From Saprospiraceae bacterium (lineage in GTDB: Bacteria; Bacteroidota; Bacteroidia; Chitinophagales; Saprospiraceae), in assembly GCA_013002995.1 (NCBI GenBank), contig JABDLO010000081.1:1-34128 (forward strand): 34,128 nucleotides of DNA. Reading direction: 5' to 3'. A program made the position numbers and the translations under genes. The notes beneath the pieces are model-generated. The model had not been told where the DNA came from and made no database searches. It worked only from the letters and a program-made list of their open reading frames with translations. Below are positions 8,029 to 15,813 of the stretch, piece by piece. Positions within the stretch are counted from its first letter, which is position 1; every line of letters begins with the position of its first letter.

Positions 8029-8780
8029 AATGAATGGATGATTTCAAGGAAATCATCAGCTTTCAATGAAGCGCCACCTACTAATCCTCCATCGACATCT
8101 GGTTGAGAGAAAATCTCCTTGGCATTAGAAGGTTTTACAGATCCACCATATAGTATTGGAATCATTTCACTTATTTCACTTCCATATTGATCTTTGATCA
8201 AGTCTCTGATTGAAGCATGCATTTCCTGTGCTTGTTCAGGACTTGCTGTTTCTCCTGTTCCAATGGCCCATATGGGTTCATATGCAATGATGATCTCTTT
8301 CATCTGTTCCGGAGAAAGGTGAAAGAGTGCATTGCTTACCTGGCTGCCGACATGAGATTCATGGTTTCCTGCCTTTCTGATTTCAAGAGGTTCTCCACAA
8401 CAGAATATGGGAATCATTTGCTTTGCTAAGAGTAGATTTACTTTTTCTGCTAGCATATCATCAGTCTCACTGAAGTATTCTCTTCTTTCTGAATGTCCTA
8501 CAATAACATATTGCACACCCAATGAGTCCAGCATATCAACAGATACTTCGCCGGTATAAGCTCCTGACACCTTGTGGTGACAATTCTGAGCGGCGATATC
8601 AAGATGATCCACATAAAGGGTCTGGTCAACAAGAGACTTTAAAAAGGGGTATGGTGCTCCAAGAATGGTTAATACATCTGTGGGCCTTGAAGAATTGGCC
8701 AATGTCCTGGTAATATCCAGAGCTTCTTCTAGCTCTTTATTCATTTTCCAATTTCCAGCTGCAATTTTTAATCTACTCAT
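8025..8780 (-). CDS. tpiA: Triosephosphate isomerase
   Basis: TpiA interconverts dihydroxyacetone phosphate and glyceraldehyde 3-phosphate in glycolysis and gluconeogenesis. The 251-residue length is standard. All active-site motifs are present: GNWKMN (9-14, Lys12), VGHSERR (94-100, His96 electrophile), AYEPIWAIGTG (166-176, Glu168 base) and YGGSVKPSN near the C-terminus. It is monocistronic on the minus strand, divergent from the DUF72 gene and convergent with the SRPBCC gene. Together with glpD two genes away it would feed glycerol-3-phosphate carbon into glycolysis, though the two are not co-transcribed. Confidence 0.98.
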   Translation of the reverse strand: MSRLKIAAGNWKMNKELEEALDITRTLANSSRPTDVLTILGAPYPFLKSLVDQTLYVDHLDIAAQNCHHKVSGAYTGEVSVDMLDSLGVQYVIVGHSERREYFSETDDMLAEKVNLLLAKQMIPIFCCGEPLEIRKAGNHESHVGSQVSNALFHLSPEQMKEIIIAYEPIWAIGTGETASPEQAQEMHASIRDLIKDQYGSEISEMIPILYGGSVKPSNAKEIFSQPDVDGGLVGGASLKADDFLEIIHSF

Positions 8781-8826
8781 GGTCTATTATTTGAGTCACA
8801 AGAATAATATATAAGAAGGATTAATT

Positions 8827-8838
8827 CAAATATATTTG
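8827..8838. promoter_or_regulatory. Palindromic divergent -7 element between tpiA and the DUF72 gene
   Basis: The perfect 12-base palindrome CAAATATATTTG contains the Bacteroidota -7 consensus TAnnTTTG on both strands (plus 8831-8838, minus 8834-8827). It lies 22 bases before the DUF72 start at 8861 and 46 bases before the tpiA start at 8780, suitable for both. No clear -33 TTG is seen for either direction. Confidence 0.45.
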
Positions 8839-8860
8839 CCAATAGGTTGATTAAATAATT

Positions 8861-9760
8861 ATGAAGTTTGGAAAAGTAGAAAACCTGGAAGGAATTGATT
8901 TTACTCTACCTCCCGATGATGAATCTAATATGGATACTCTTCATCCTCATTCTGATACCTGTACATGTTATATAGGAGCCACCGGGTGGTCGATGAAAGA
9001 CTGGAAAGGGAAGGTGTACCCACCTAAAGCAAAAGCAAGTGAGTTTCTATTTCATTATTCCCGGCAGTTTAATTCAATAGAATTGAACAGTACCCACTAT
9101 ACCTTGCCAAAACCAGAATTAATCAATAAATGGAAGAACCAGGTAACAGATGATTTTCGATTCTGCCCTAAGGTCTGGCAACAAGTTTCTCATAGAAAAG
9201 ACCTTGGGATAGAGAGTGGGAACCTGGACCGATTTATAGATTCTATTGTATCACTTGAAGAGAGGCTAGGAGCTTGTTTTCTTCAACTCCCACCCTATTT
9301 TTCAATAGAACGATTGGCATTACTGGAATCATTTATCCATATGTGGCCGGATGAAATTCCATTGGCAATCGAGGCTCGTCATGAAAGCTTTTATACTTCT
9401 GATACATGGAAGGATTATATCGCTCTACTCAGAGCACATAAAATTATTCCATTGATTACTGATGTTGCAGGTAGAAGAGATATTCTTCACAGCAGTCTAT
9501 CCAGAGAAGTGACAATGATCAGATGGGTAGGAAATGGCTTACACAAAAGTGATTATTCCAGATTAGAGGAATGGGTCAAAAGATTGAATAAATGGAAAAA
9601 ATCCGGGATAAAAGAAATCTATTTCTTTCCGCATGAACCTGACAATTTATTAACTCCGGAAATATCAAAGTTTTTCGTTGAAAAATTAAAGGAAACATCT
9701 GACATAAATACTCGCGGTCCACGACTCGATGATGGAAACAAACAGTTATCTTTGTTGTAA
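8861..9760 (+). CDS. DUF72 (YecE-like) family protein
   Basis: A 299-residue cytoplasmic protein of the DUF72 family, a TIM-barrel-like fold whose biochemical role is not established. Recognisable family motifs are CYIGATGWSMKDWKGKVYPP (about 36-55), FNSIELNSTHYTLP (about 70-83), FRFCPKVWQQVSHRKDL (about 103-119), GACFLQLPPYFS (about 142-153) and a late IKEIYFFPHEPDN. The first 33 residues precede the domain and are acidic. The gene opens a plus-strand run with ppk1 31 bases after its stop, so the two are likely co-transcribed from the promoter at 8831. Confidence 0.88.
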   Translation: MKFGKVENLEGIDFTLPPDDESNMDTLHPHSDTCTCYIGATGWSMKDWKGKVYPPKAKASEFLFHYSRQFNSIELNSTHYTLPKPELINKWKNQVTDDFRFCPKVWQQVSHRKDLGIESGNLDRFIDSIVSLEERLGACFLQLPPYFSIERLALLESFIHMWPDEIPLAIEARHESFYTSDTWKDYIALLRAHKIIPLITDVAGRRDILHSSLSREVTMIRWVGNGLHKSDYSRLEEWVKRLNKWKKSGIKEIYFFPHEPDNLLTPEISKFFVEKLKETSDINTRGPRLDDGNKQLSLL

Positions 9761-9791
9761 TTATTGCTCTAACCTTAATGACGCGACACAT

Positions 9792-11891
9792 ATGGTACCT
9801 TACATCAATAGAGATATAAGTTGGCTTTCATTTAATTATAGAGTTTTGCAAGAGGCTAAGGATCAATCTGTTCCACTATTTGAACGGTTGAAATTTCTCG
9901 CGATTTATTCATCAAATCTTGATGAATTCTTTAGGGTAAGGGTTGCCAATCATAGGAATCTTCTGAGGGCAGGAAAGAAAACCAGGAAGGAGCTCAGTTT
10001 TGAGCCGGAAGAAAATTTGGTTCAGATACTTAATGTTGTCAATACTCAGCAAGAAGAGTTCAGCAGGATTTTTAACAAAGAAATAGTCCCTGATTTACGA
10101 AAGTATGGCATCAGCCTCATCAGAAGGAAGAAAATGACTGAGGATCAAATTGAATTTGTTGAGTCATACTTTGATGAATATATGCTCCCTTTCGTACAGC
10201 CGGTACTACTCAAAGGGAAGAAAATAAAGCCTTTCCTAAATAACGCTGCACTTTACCTTGCTTTAGAAATGGTAGACCAGGATAGTGGAAAAACCAACTA
10301 TGCCATAGTAAAGATTCCTTCTGATCACCTTTCAAGGTTTATTGAACTTCCCAGGAGTAGGAAAAATCGACGGGACATCATTATGTTGGATGACATTGTG
10401 CGTCATTCCATAGATCTAATTTTCCCGGGATATGATATCATTGATTCGTACAGTATAAAATTGACTCGTGATGCAGAGCTTTACATAGATGATGAGTTCT
10501 CAGGTGACTTGATGTATAAGATCAAGCAAAGTCTAAACAAACGTAATGTAGGGCCCGCTTCAAGACTGGTTTACGATCGGGAAATGCCTTATAAGTTTTT
10601 GAAGTTTTTGATGGAAGTATTTGATCTTGAAAAGTATGATCTGCTTCCTGAAGGAAGATATCATAACAACTCGGACTTTTTTAAATTTCCACATTATGGA
10701 ATGGATCATCATGAAGATATTCCACTTCCTCCCCTACCTATAGAGCCATTAGAAAAAGCCACTTCAATTTTTGATAAGATCGAGGAACAAGATTGGTTGA
10801 TTCATGTGCCTTATCATTCCTATGAATCTGTGATCAAGTTTTTTGAAGATGCTGCCATAGATCCGGATGTAACACACATCAAGATCATTCAATATCGTGT
10901 GGCCAGAGTGTCCAGGATCATGAATGCCATTATGAGAGCGGTTCAGAATGGAAAGCAAGTTTCCGCTTTTATTGAGGTAAAAGCGAGATTTGATGAAGAG
11001 GCCAACCTTATATGGGGAGAAAGACTTGAAAAAGCAGGTGTCAGCGTCAATTATAGTATGCCCGGATTAAAGGTTCACTCCAAGACGGCACTCATCAGGA
11101 AAATTGTTGATGGCGTCCCTAAATTCTATGTCTATTTGAGTACCGGAAATTTCCATGAAGGGACAGCAAAAATCTATTCTGATATTGGATTGTTTACCAG
11201 CGATCCACGCCTTACATCTGAAGCAACAAGGGTCTTGTCTTATCTGGAGACTAAAAAGCTTCCAACTAAACCTTTTGAGCATCTGCTTGTCGGTCAATTT
11301 AATTTAAAAGATTCCTTATTGGATCTCATCAAGCAAGAAATAAAGAACAAGGAAGATGGGAAACCCGCCGAGATCATATTAAAAATGAACTCCATCGAAG
11401 AGACTAAAATGATTGAATCGCTGTATGAAGCATCTCAAAAAGGAGTAAAGGTGAAGATGATCATCAGAGGAATATGCTCTTTGGTACCTGGAATAAAGGG
11501 TATCAGTGATAATATTGAAGCTATTTCTATTGTTGATAGATTCCTGGAACATGCAAGAATTTTCATTTTCCATAATAATGGAGATCGGAAAATCTACCTC
11601 TCTTCAGCAGACTGGATGAGCAGGAACCTTCATAGGAGGGTTGAAACGGTTTTTCCTATCTATGATGAAAATATTAAGAAGATCATTATGGACCTGATCA
11701 ATCTTCAGTTGAATGATAATGTTAAATCCAGGATCATTGATTACAAGAGTCACAATGCTTACAAGAAAACAGGCAATGATTTAGCTCTTAAATCTCAGAT
11801 CGAAACTTATTATTACATAAAGCGCAAAACAGAACGATTAATTGATGACTCTGATATAGAGGTCATAACTGACAATCAAAAATCTAATTAA
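9792..11891 (+). CDS. ppk1: Polyphosphate kinase 1
   Basis: PPK1 reversibly polymerises the ATP gamma-phosphate into inorganic polyphosphate. The protein is about 699 residues with the start at 9792 (MVPYINRDISWLSFNYRVLQ), which matches the family N-terminus. The frame is open back to an ATG at 9729, but that would overlap the DUF72 gene and add a non-family cysteine-rich stretch. The core has IEVKARFDEEANLIWGERLE and GLKVHSK with His429, the expected phosphorylated histidine, then LSTGNFHEGTAKIYSD and, near the C-terminus, LSSADWMSRNLHRRVE. It starts 31 bases after the DUF72 stop and its TAA is directly followed by the purB ATG. Confidence 0.96.
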   Translation: MVPYINRDISWLSFNYRVLQEAKDQSVPLFERLKFLAIYSSNLDEFFRVRVANHRNLLRAGKKTRKELSFEPEENLVQILNVVNTQQEEFSRIFNKEIVPDLRKYGISLIRRKKMTEDQIEFVESYFDEYMLPFVQPVLLKGKKIKPFLNNAALYLALEMVDQDSGKTNYAIVKIPSDHLSRFIELPRSRKNRRDIIMLDDIVRHSIDLIFPGYDIIDSYSIKLTRDAELYIDDEFSGDLMYKIKQSLNKRNVGPASRLVYDREMPYKFLKFLMEVFDLEKYDLLPEGRYHNNSDFFKFPHYGMDHHEDIPLPPLPIEPLEKATSIFDKIEEQDWLIHVPYHSYESVIKFFEDAAIDPDVTHIKIIQYRVARVSRIMNAIMRAVQNGKQVSAFIEVKARFDEEANLIWGERLEKAGVSVNYSMPGLKVHSKTALIRKIVDGVPKFYVYLSTGNFHEGTAKIYSDIGLFTSDPRLTSEATRVLSYLETKKLPTKPFEHLLVGQFNLKDSLLDLIKQEIKNKEDGKPAEIILKMNSIEETKMIESLYEASQKGVKVKMIIRGICSLVPGIKGISDNIEAISIVDRFLEHARIFIFHNNGDRKIYLSSADWMSRNLHRRVETVFPIYDENIKKIIMDLINLQLNDNVKSRIIDYKSHNAYKKTGNDLALKSQIETYYYIKRKTERLIDDSDIEVITDNQKSN

Positions 11892-13226
11892 ATGCTTAAA
11901 GCCGTTTCTCCACTCGATGGAAGATATTCTAAGAAGACTGAAAAACTACAAGCTTATTTTTCTGAATACGCATTAATTAAATATAGAATTCAAGTAGAAG
12001 TCGAGTATTTCGTAGCCTTATATCAATTAGGCTTACCGCAACTCAAAGATTTAAATCAGAATGATGTGCTCACTATGCGTAAGCTATATGAATCTTTCTC
12101 TGTCGAAGACGCACAAAAAGTCAAGGATATTGAAGCCGTCACCAATCATGATGTGAAAGCAGTGGAATATTTCATTAAAGAAAAACTTGCCGGGAGCTCA
12201 ATAGAACCAAAGCTGGAATTCATACATTTCGGGCTTACCTCACAGGATATTAATAATACGGCATTCCCTATGATGATAAGAGATGGAATGTCAGATGCAA
12301 TGATGCCCGTACTTGACACCATTATTATCAAATTAAAAGAGCTTGTCAGTGAGTATCGAGGAATCCCGATGCTAGCAAGAACCCATGGACAACCAGCATC
12401 CCCAACAACTCTGGGAAAAGAAATAGATGTATACGTGGAAAGGCTCATGAATCAAATATCTATTCTAAAATCGATAAGATTAAAAGGAAAATTTGGTGGA
12501 GCAACCGGTAATTTTAATGCCCACCTTATTACTTATCCTGAAATTGACTGGCGAGTATTTGGAAATAAGTTTCTTGAAGACCATCTGGGACTTGACCGAT
12601 ATCAGCGGACGACACAGATTGCCCATTACGATGATTTATCCACGCTGATGGATGCAATGCGAAGAATTAATGTTATCCTTATTGATCTATGCAGAGACAT
12701 ATGGACGTATATTTCAATGGAGTACTTCGGCCAGAAAGTTATCGCTGGTGAAGTAGGTTCATCGGCTATGCCTCATAAGGTTAATCCTATTGATTTTGAA
12801 AATGCAGAGGGCAACCTGGGAGTCGCCAATGCCATTTATGATCACCTCTCTAATAAACTGCCGATATCCAGATTGCAACGTGACTTGACAGATAGTACGG
12901 TTTTAAGAAATATTGGAGTCCCTTTTGGTCATACGCTTATTGCTTACCACTCCATACTTAAGGGATTATCTAAGATTGTATTGAGGAAAGATCGATTAAT
13001 GGCTGACCTGGACGATAATTGGGCAGTGGTCGCTGAAGCCATTCAGAACATATTACGTCGTGAAGGATATCCTAAACCTTATGAAGCATTAAAGGCTTTG
13101 ACACGTGGCAATGAAGGAATTAATGAAGTCACGATAAAGGCATTTATTAACAACCTGGATGCAAAGGAAAGCATTAAAGAAGAATTGCTTCAGATCAATC
13201 CTCATAATTACGTTGGATATTTCTAA
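11892..13226 (+). CDS. purB: Adenylosuccinate lyase
   Basis: PurB cleaves SAICAR to AICAR in purine synthesis and adenylosuccinate to AMP, releasing fumarate. The 444-residue protein is of the E. coli-like type, beginning LKAVSPLDGRYSKKT. Motifs are HFGLTSQDINNTA, ARTHGQPASPTTLGKE (with the catalytic His region) and the fumarate-lyase signature GSSAMPHKVNPIDFENAEGN, with the flexible-loop serines at 290-291. The ATG follows the ppk1 stop without a gap, suggesting translational coupling. The pairing of polyphosphate synthesis with purine synthesis is of unclear meaning. Confidence 0.97.
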   Translation: MLKAVSPLDGRYSKKTEKLQAYFSEYALIKYRIQVEVEYFVALYQLGLPQLKDLNQNDVLTMRKLYESFSVEDAQKVKDIEAVTNHDVKAVEYFIKEKLAGSSIEPKLEFIHFGLTSQDINNTAFPMMIRDGMSDAMMPVLDTIIIKLKELVSEYRGIPMLARTHGQPASPTTLGKEIDVYVERLMNQISILKSIRLKGKFGGATGNFNAHLITYPEIDWRVFGNKFLEDHLGLDRYQRTTQIAHYDDLSTLMDAMRRINVILIDLCRDIWTYISMEYFGQKVIAGEVGSSAMPHKVNPIDFENAEGNLGVANAIYDHLSNKLPISRLQRDLTDSTVLRNIGVPFGHTLIAYHSILKGLSKIVLRKDRLMADLDDNWAVVAEAIQNILRREGYPKPYEALKALTRGNEGINEVTIKAFINNLDAKESIKEELLQINPHNYVGYF

Positions 13227-13347
13227 TCACTTTCCCTGTCGGATTAATACATTAATTAATATATTTAAAGTGGATATAGCTGCAATTGTGGCGATTATCA
13301 CCCTTTAAAGGCCAGGATTTATTCATGTATAAATTAATCTATCAAAG

Positions 13348-13800
13348 ATGTCAATATTAAAAAACGTAATGAAATTCCTTGGTGTAGCCGGAAAGACTGC
13401 CAAACAGGGTATTGATAAAAGTATGGAAGTAGTGGATGATGCTCTCGAATCAGAAGTCATCACCAGCTCCATTGATAAAGCAAAAGAATTTACTGGTAAA
13501 GCTGCAGAAAAAGCCGGTGAGATCTATGAAAAAACCCGGATGTCAGCTGAAGAAGCCATGAAGGATGATACTTTCCAGAAGATCAAGTCTAAAGCCAGCG
13601 AAATCGGAAAAGAAATTAGGGAAACAGCCAGCGAAGTGGTTGAAAAAGGTAAAGATATGGCAGAGAAGGCAGCTGAAAATGAAAAGGTTAAAGCAGCAGT
13701 AGAACGTGTCAAAGACTTCGGTGAAGATGTAGTAGAAGCTGCTGAAAACATCGTGGATAAAGCCGAGGATGTATTCAAGGATGACACTGAAGAAGAGTAA
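13348..13800 (+). CDS. LEA-like / YtxH-like helical repeat protein, function unknown
   Basis: A 150-residue protein of low complexity, very rich in Lys, Glu and Ala, with no signal peptide. After a short hydrophobic start (MSILKNVMKFLGVAG) it is built of loose 11-residue-like amphipathic helical segments (KAKEFTGKAAEKAGEIYEKT, KASEIGKEIRETASEVVEKG, KAAENEKVKAAVERVKDFGE), like group 3 LEA or YtxH-type stress proteins. It ends in an acidic tail (DDTEEE). Such proteins protect membranes or proteins during drying or salt stress in other organisms; here that is inference. It has its own 121-base upstream gap and ends 8 bases from the convergent purM stop. Confidence 0.75.
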   Translation: MSILKNVMKFLGVAGKTAKQGIDKSMEVVDDALESEVITSSIDKAKEFTGKAAEKAGEIYEKTRMSAEEAMKDDTFQKIKSKASEIGKEIRETASEVVEKGKDMAEKAAENEKVKAAVERVKDFGEDVVEAAENIVDKAEDVFKDDTEEE

Positions 13801-13808
13801 AGACTTTA

Positions 13809-14981
13809 TTAGTATTGAATTATTTCAATGCCATTGTCAATGGTAAGTTGTGGTGAATCTGATCGCTGTACCTGACCGATGATCTGAGCTTTCACACCAT
13901 AAGATTCACTGATCTCAATCAATGAGTCAGCAACTTCTCTACTTGGAACGTAAGCTTCCAATCTGTGCCCCATATTGAACACTTCATACATTTCCTTCCA
14001 ACTAACCCCACTAGATTCACGAATCAATTTAAATAATGGCGGCTCATCCATTAATCGATTCTTTATAATATGAAGATTCTTATCAACGAATTTCATGACC
14101 TTGGTCTGGGCTCCACCAGTACAATGGATCAACCCATTGAGATCTTTTCTATGATTTTCAATGATTCTTTTAAGAATCGGTAAGTAAGTTCTGGTAGGTG
14201 ATAACACCAATTTACCAGCAGTGATCTCTTCCCCTTCAACTTCTACGGAATCCGTCAATTTATGAGGGCCTGTATAAATGACATCAGAAGGTATATTGGA
14301 ATCGAAACTATCCGGATACTTTGCCTGGTAAACCTTATTAAATACATCATGACGAGCAGATGTCAATCCATTACTGCCCATTCCTCCATTATAGTTTTCT
14401 TCATAAATGGCCTTACCATAAGAAGCGAAGCCAACAATAAAATCTCCTTCCTGGATGTCTATATTGATCACTTCAGACCTTTTCATCCTGGCAAATGCTG
14501 TAAATCCAATATCTATGGTGCGAACGATGTCTCCTACATCAGCAGTTTCGCCACCAGCAGAAAGGATCCTAACCCCCATATTTCCCATATTTTCAATAAA
14601 GGCCTGAGCTCCTTGTATAACCTCCTTAATCACTTCACCGGGAATTAATGATTTGTTACGTCCTATTGTAGAAGAGAGTATGATGTCATCGACACATCCT
14701 ACACAAGCCATATCGTCCAGGTTCATGACAATTGAATCCTGCACAACACCTTTCCATACTGACAAGTCTCCCGTTTCTTTCCAATAAATATAGGCCAGAC
14801 TGGTCTTTGTACCGGCTGTATCAGCATGCATAATGTTGCAATAATCCGGATCTCCGGCTACTACATCAGGAAGGATTTTACAGAAGGCATTAGGAAACAA
14901 TCCTTTATCCAGGCCTTGTATGGCATCGTGGACTTCACTTTTGGAGGCAGAAACACCTCTACGATCATAACGGGAACTCAT
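13809..14981 (-). CDS. purM: Phosphoribosylformylglycinamidine cyclo-ligase (AIR synthase), Bacteroidota type
   Basis: PurM closes the imidazole ring of FGAM to AIR, using ATP, in purine synthesis. The 390-residue protein begins SSRYDRRGVSASKSEVHDAI and continues with KGLFPNAFCKI, DTAGTKTSLAYIYW and VVQDSIVMNLDDMACVG, the form of PurM usual in Bacteroidota and somewhat diverged and longer than E. coli PurM (345 residues). The Gly-rich AGGETADVGD and CTGGAQTK segments are the conserved nucleotide and substrate loops. It lies on the strand opposite purB, about 600 bases away, so the two purine genes are not co-transcribed. A -7 promoter box lies only four bases before the ATG, which suggests a leaderless message. 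Confidence 0.92.
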   Translation of the reverse strand: MSSRYDRRGVSASKSEVHDAIQGLDKGLFPNAFCKILPDVVAGDPDYCNIMHADTAGTKTSLAYIYWKETGDLSVWKGVVQDSIVMNLDDMACVGCVDDIILSSTIGRNKSLIPGEVIKEVIQGAQAFIENMGNMGVRILSAGGETADVGDIVRTIDIGFTAFARMKRSEVINIDIQEGDFIVGFASYGKAIYEENYNGGMGSNGLTSARHDVFNKVYQAKYPDSFDSNIPSDVIYTGPHKLTDSVEVEGEEITAGKLVLSPTRTYLPILKRIIENHRKDLNGLIHCTGGAQTKVMKFVDKNLHIIKNRLMDEPPLFKLIRESSGVSWKEMYEVFNMGHRLEAYVPSREVADSLIEISESYGVKAQIIGQVQRSDSPQLTIDNGIEIIQY

Positions 14982-14985
14982 GTTG

Positions 14986-14993
14986 CAAATGTA
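14986..14993 (-). promoter_or_regulatory. -7 promoter element immediately before purM
   Basis: On the minus strand TACATTTG matches TAnnTTTG exactly and is followed by CAAC and then the purM ATG. Transcription would start at or within a few bases of the start codon. A -33 TTG at standard spacing is not apparent. Confidence 0.4.
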
Positions 14994-15017
14994 AATATTT
15001 CAGGCAAAAGATAGCCT

Positions 15018-15053
15018 AAAAAACAAAAGGCTTCCTCAATGTGAAGAAGCCCT
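15018..15053 (-). terminator. Intrinsic terminator after rplS
   Basis: On the minus strand the sequence GGCTTCTTCA-CAT-TGAGGAAGCC forms a ten-pair stem with one T-G wobble, followed by TTTTGTTTTTT. It lies 20 bases after the rplS stop and before purM, so it ends the rplS transcript. Confidence 0.85.
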
Positions 15054-15073
15054 TGATATTTCTTAAAGTACTC

Positions 15074-15430
15074 TTATTTCTTGAAGTGTGCCTTTTCTCT
15101 GATTTTTGCTTTCTTCCCTTTCAATTCTCTTAAGTAGTAAAGCTTAGCTCTTCTTACCCTACCTCTTTTCAATACTTTAATTTCAACAATAGATGGATTA
15201 GAGAATGGGAAAATCCGCTCTACTCCTACTCCACTGGACATTTTCCTTACAGTAAAGGTTTTAGTTGCTCCATGTCCATTAATCTGTATGACATCACCCT
15301 TGAAAGTCTGAATTCTCTCCTTTGCTCCCTCTACAATCTTGTAGCTCACAGAAATGCTGTCGCCGGCTCTGAACTCAGGATAAGATTTAACAGTACCAAG
15401 TTGTTCGTGTACGTAATTTATAAGATCCAT
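15074..15430 (-). CDS. rplS: 50S ribosomal protein L19
   Basis: L19 lies at the 30S-50S interface of the ribosome. The 118-residue chain starts [11 protein letters not shown] and contains [51 protein letters not shown] and the C-terminal [20 protein letters not shown], all characteristic. The frame is open for 13 more codons upstream (to 15469), but those residues (starting [10 protein letters not shown]) are not part of L19 and overlap the -7 promoter box, so the ATG at 15430 is chosen. It is a single-gene unit with its own promoter and terminator, not linked to trmD or rpsP. Confidence 0.97.
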   Translation of the reverse strand: MDLINYVHEQLGTVKSYPEFRAGDSISVSYKIVEGAKERIQTFKGDVIQINGHGATKTFTVRKMSSGVGVERIFPFSNPSIVEIKVLKRGRVRRAKLYYLRELKGKKAKIREKAHFKK

Positions 15431-15466
15431 GATGTTTCTTTTTCTTCCTCGTTTTAAAAGTGGGTG

Positions 15467-15474
15467 CAAAGATA
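15467..15474 (-). promoter_or_regulatory. -7 promoter element of rplS
   Basis: TATCTTTG on the minus strand fits TAnnTTTG and lies 36 bases before the rplS ATG. It overlaps the longer alternative reading frame and so supports the shorter start. Confidence 0.45.
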
Positions 15475-15537
15475 AATAAATTACAATATAAAATCAGTAA
15501 TTTTTAAAGAATGTTTAATTCTTTAGAAAATGAACGA

Positions 15538-15813
15538 TTAAACGATCTCATCGAATTCATCTTCAGAAGCTTGTGTATGCATTAAAGAAGTAATACGTGC
15601 TCGACTTAATTGTCTAAAACTCTCATCTACTGACTTCATAAAATCATCATTTAAAAATGATTTAATATCCTCAACACCATCAATGCCTGATCCATCCCTG
15701 AACTTAAACACTTGTTCAATTAACTTATCTTCAATTTTAACTGACAGCCTGTTATTCATACTGAAGACAGTAATCTTATACACTGGATGTTCAATCTCAC
15801 CTATTATTCTCAT
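15538..15813 (-). CDS. Conserved-looking small protein of unknown function
   Basis: A 91-residue cytoplasmic protein with no signal peptide or membrane segment. It starts with a probable beta-hairpin region (RIIGEIEHPVYKITVFSMNNRLSVKIED), followed by helices (KLIEQVFKFRD, DIKSFLNDDFMKSVDESFRQLSRARITSL) and an acidic tail (SEDEFDEIV). The coding status is supported by the 17-base overlap with the upstream DUF2520 gene and by the tight strand-matched run beginning at ccmE. I do not recognise a family with confidence and give no function. Confidence 0.75.
   Translation of the reverse strand: MRIIGEIEHPVYKITVFSMNNRLSVKIEDKLIEQVFKFRDGSGIDGVEDIKSFLNDDFMKSVDESFRQLSRARITSLMHTQASEDEFDEIV

Noticed and set aside
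9729-9791. Longer N-terminus for ppk1 with two cysteine pairs
   Set aside because: It would overlap the DUF72 gene, and the PPK1 family start corresponds to the ATG at 9792.
13524-13787. Ser-rich open frame on the minus strand
   Set aside because: It mirrors the low-complexity Lys/Glu/Ala repeats of the LEA-like gene; Ser/Phe-rich antisense frames are expected there.
15431-15469. Longer N-terminus for rplS
   Set aside because: The extra 13 basic residues are not part of L19 and the region overlaps the -7 element.
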